From contig JAUWVD010000066.1 in NCBI GenBank assembly GCA_030617585.1, positions 1-6,587 on the forward strand: DNA of 6,587 nucleotides, written 5' to 3'. Position 1 is the first letter of the stretch, and every line of letters begins with the position of its first letter. Shown in pieces: positions 6,424 through 6,587 of this stretch. The notes beneath the pieces are model-generated. The model worked only from the letters and a program-made list of their open reading frames with translations, had not been told where the DNA came from and did not search any database. This stretch comes from Candidatus Methanophagales archaeon. GTDB taxonomy: Archaea; Halobacteriota; Syntropharchaeia; Alkanophagales; Methanospirareceae. The translations under genes were made by a program, and so were the position numbers.

Positions 6424-6587
6424 TTTAGTGTCTGGGGAATACGCAAAATCTGTGTCAATATTTAATTTTAGTTGGATATTATGCTTTCTTGATTTATAAA
6501 ACGTGCTAACGCTTTCGCACACACGCCCCTAAAAAGGCAATAAACGGTGGTGACGGCTTGTTCGGTCTCGACTTGAATTCCGGATGG

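Larger units (their letters stand above)
6254..6587. other. Gene-poor control region at the right end
   Basis: No convincing gene is seen on either strand here. It holds two minus-strand TATA-like boxes, the inverted repeats and the GTTACC cluster described separately. At its right end a plus-strand TTTATAAA (6493-6500) is followed by GGTGGTGA (6546-6553) and a TTG at 6558 that stays open for ten codons to the edge. This could be the start of a divergent gene that continues outside the window, but too little is visible to call it. An ATG at 6584 in another frame is the alternative. Confidence 0.5.

Noticed and set aside
6503..6520. GTGC...GCAC with the internal minus-strand word GCGAAAGC
   Set aside because: GCGAAAGC can form a tiny stable hairpin, but the outer stem is only four bases with a mismatched extension, so no RNA gene or terminator can be claimed.
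6254..6587. tRNA, rRNA, CRISPR array or insertion sequence in the gene-poor region
   Set aside because: I found no T-arm or cloverleaf, no regularly spaced long repeats, no transposase fragment and no terminal inverted repeats with target duplications.

Overview
The window reads as a piece of archaeal chromosome, most likely from a euryarchaeon of the methanogen/ANME-type lineages that carry a bacterial-type DNA gyrase. The evidence is indirect. TATA-box-like octamers (TTTTTATA) preceded by A-rich stretches lie upstream of the genes where archaeal promoters are expected, ATA is used often for isoleucine, purine-rich Shine-Dalgarno sites are present at two genes, and gyrA has no recognisable Shine-Dalgarno. 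I cannot name the species, and a bacterial origin is not excluded without a database comparison.

All well supported genes are on the minus strand, so transcription runs from right to left. From the right end: about 330 bases without a convincing gene (6254-6587) carry promoter-like elements and a cluster of GGTAAC repeats around a TATA-like box. Next comes a small cysteine-rich protein of unknown function (6005-6238, possibly 6253). A 154-base spacer with the likely gyrA promoter (best box 5928-5935) follows. Then three closely spaced genes form a probable operon: gyrA, the DNA gyrase A subunit (3319-5850); after 22 bases a short secreted orphan protein (2856-3296) with a strong Shine-Dalgarno; and after 43 bases a P2-like cation-transporting P-type ATPase (89-2812) starting at TTG behind a GGGGGAG site. 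The last 88 bases show no clear terminator for the minus strand.

Gyrase (with a GyrB that is not in this window) would introduce negative supercoils using ATP. The P-type ATPase would pump a cation across the cytoplasmic membrane, and the orphan protein would act outside the membrane. Both gyrase and the pump depend on the energy charge, but a functional link is only inferred from operon structure. I do not see a new multi-gene system. The points most worth checking are the non-SERCA cation-site residues of the pump, the orphan secreted protein between gyrase and pump, the Cys4 module of the small protein, and the repeat-rich control region at the right end.
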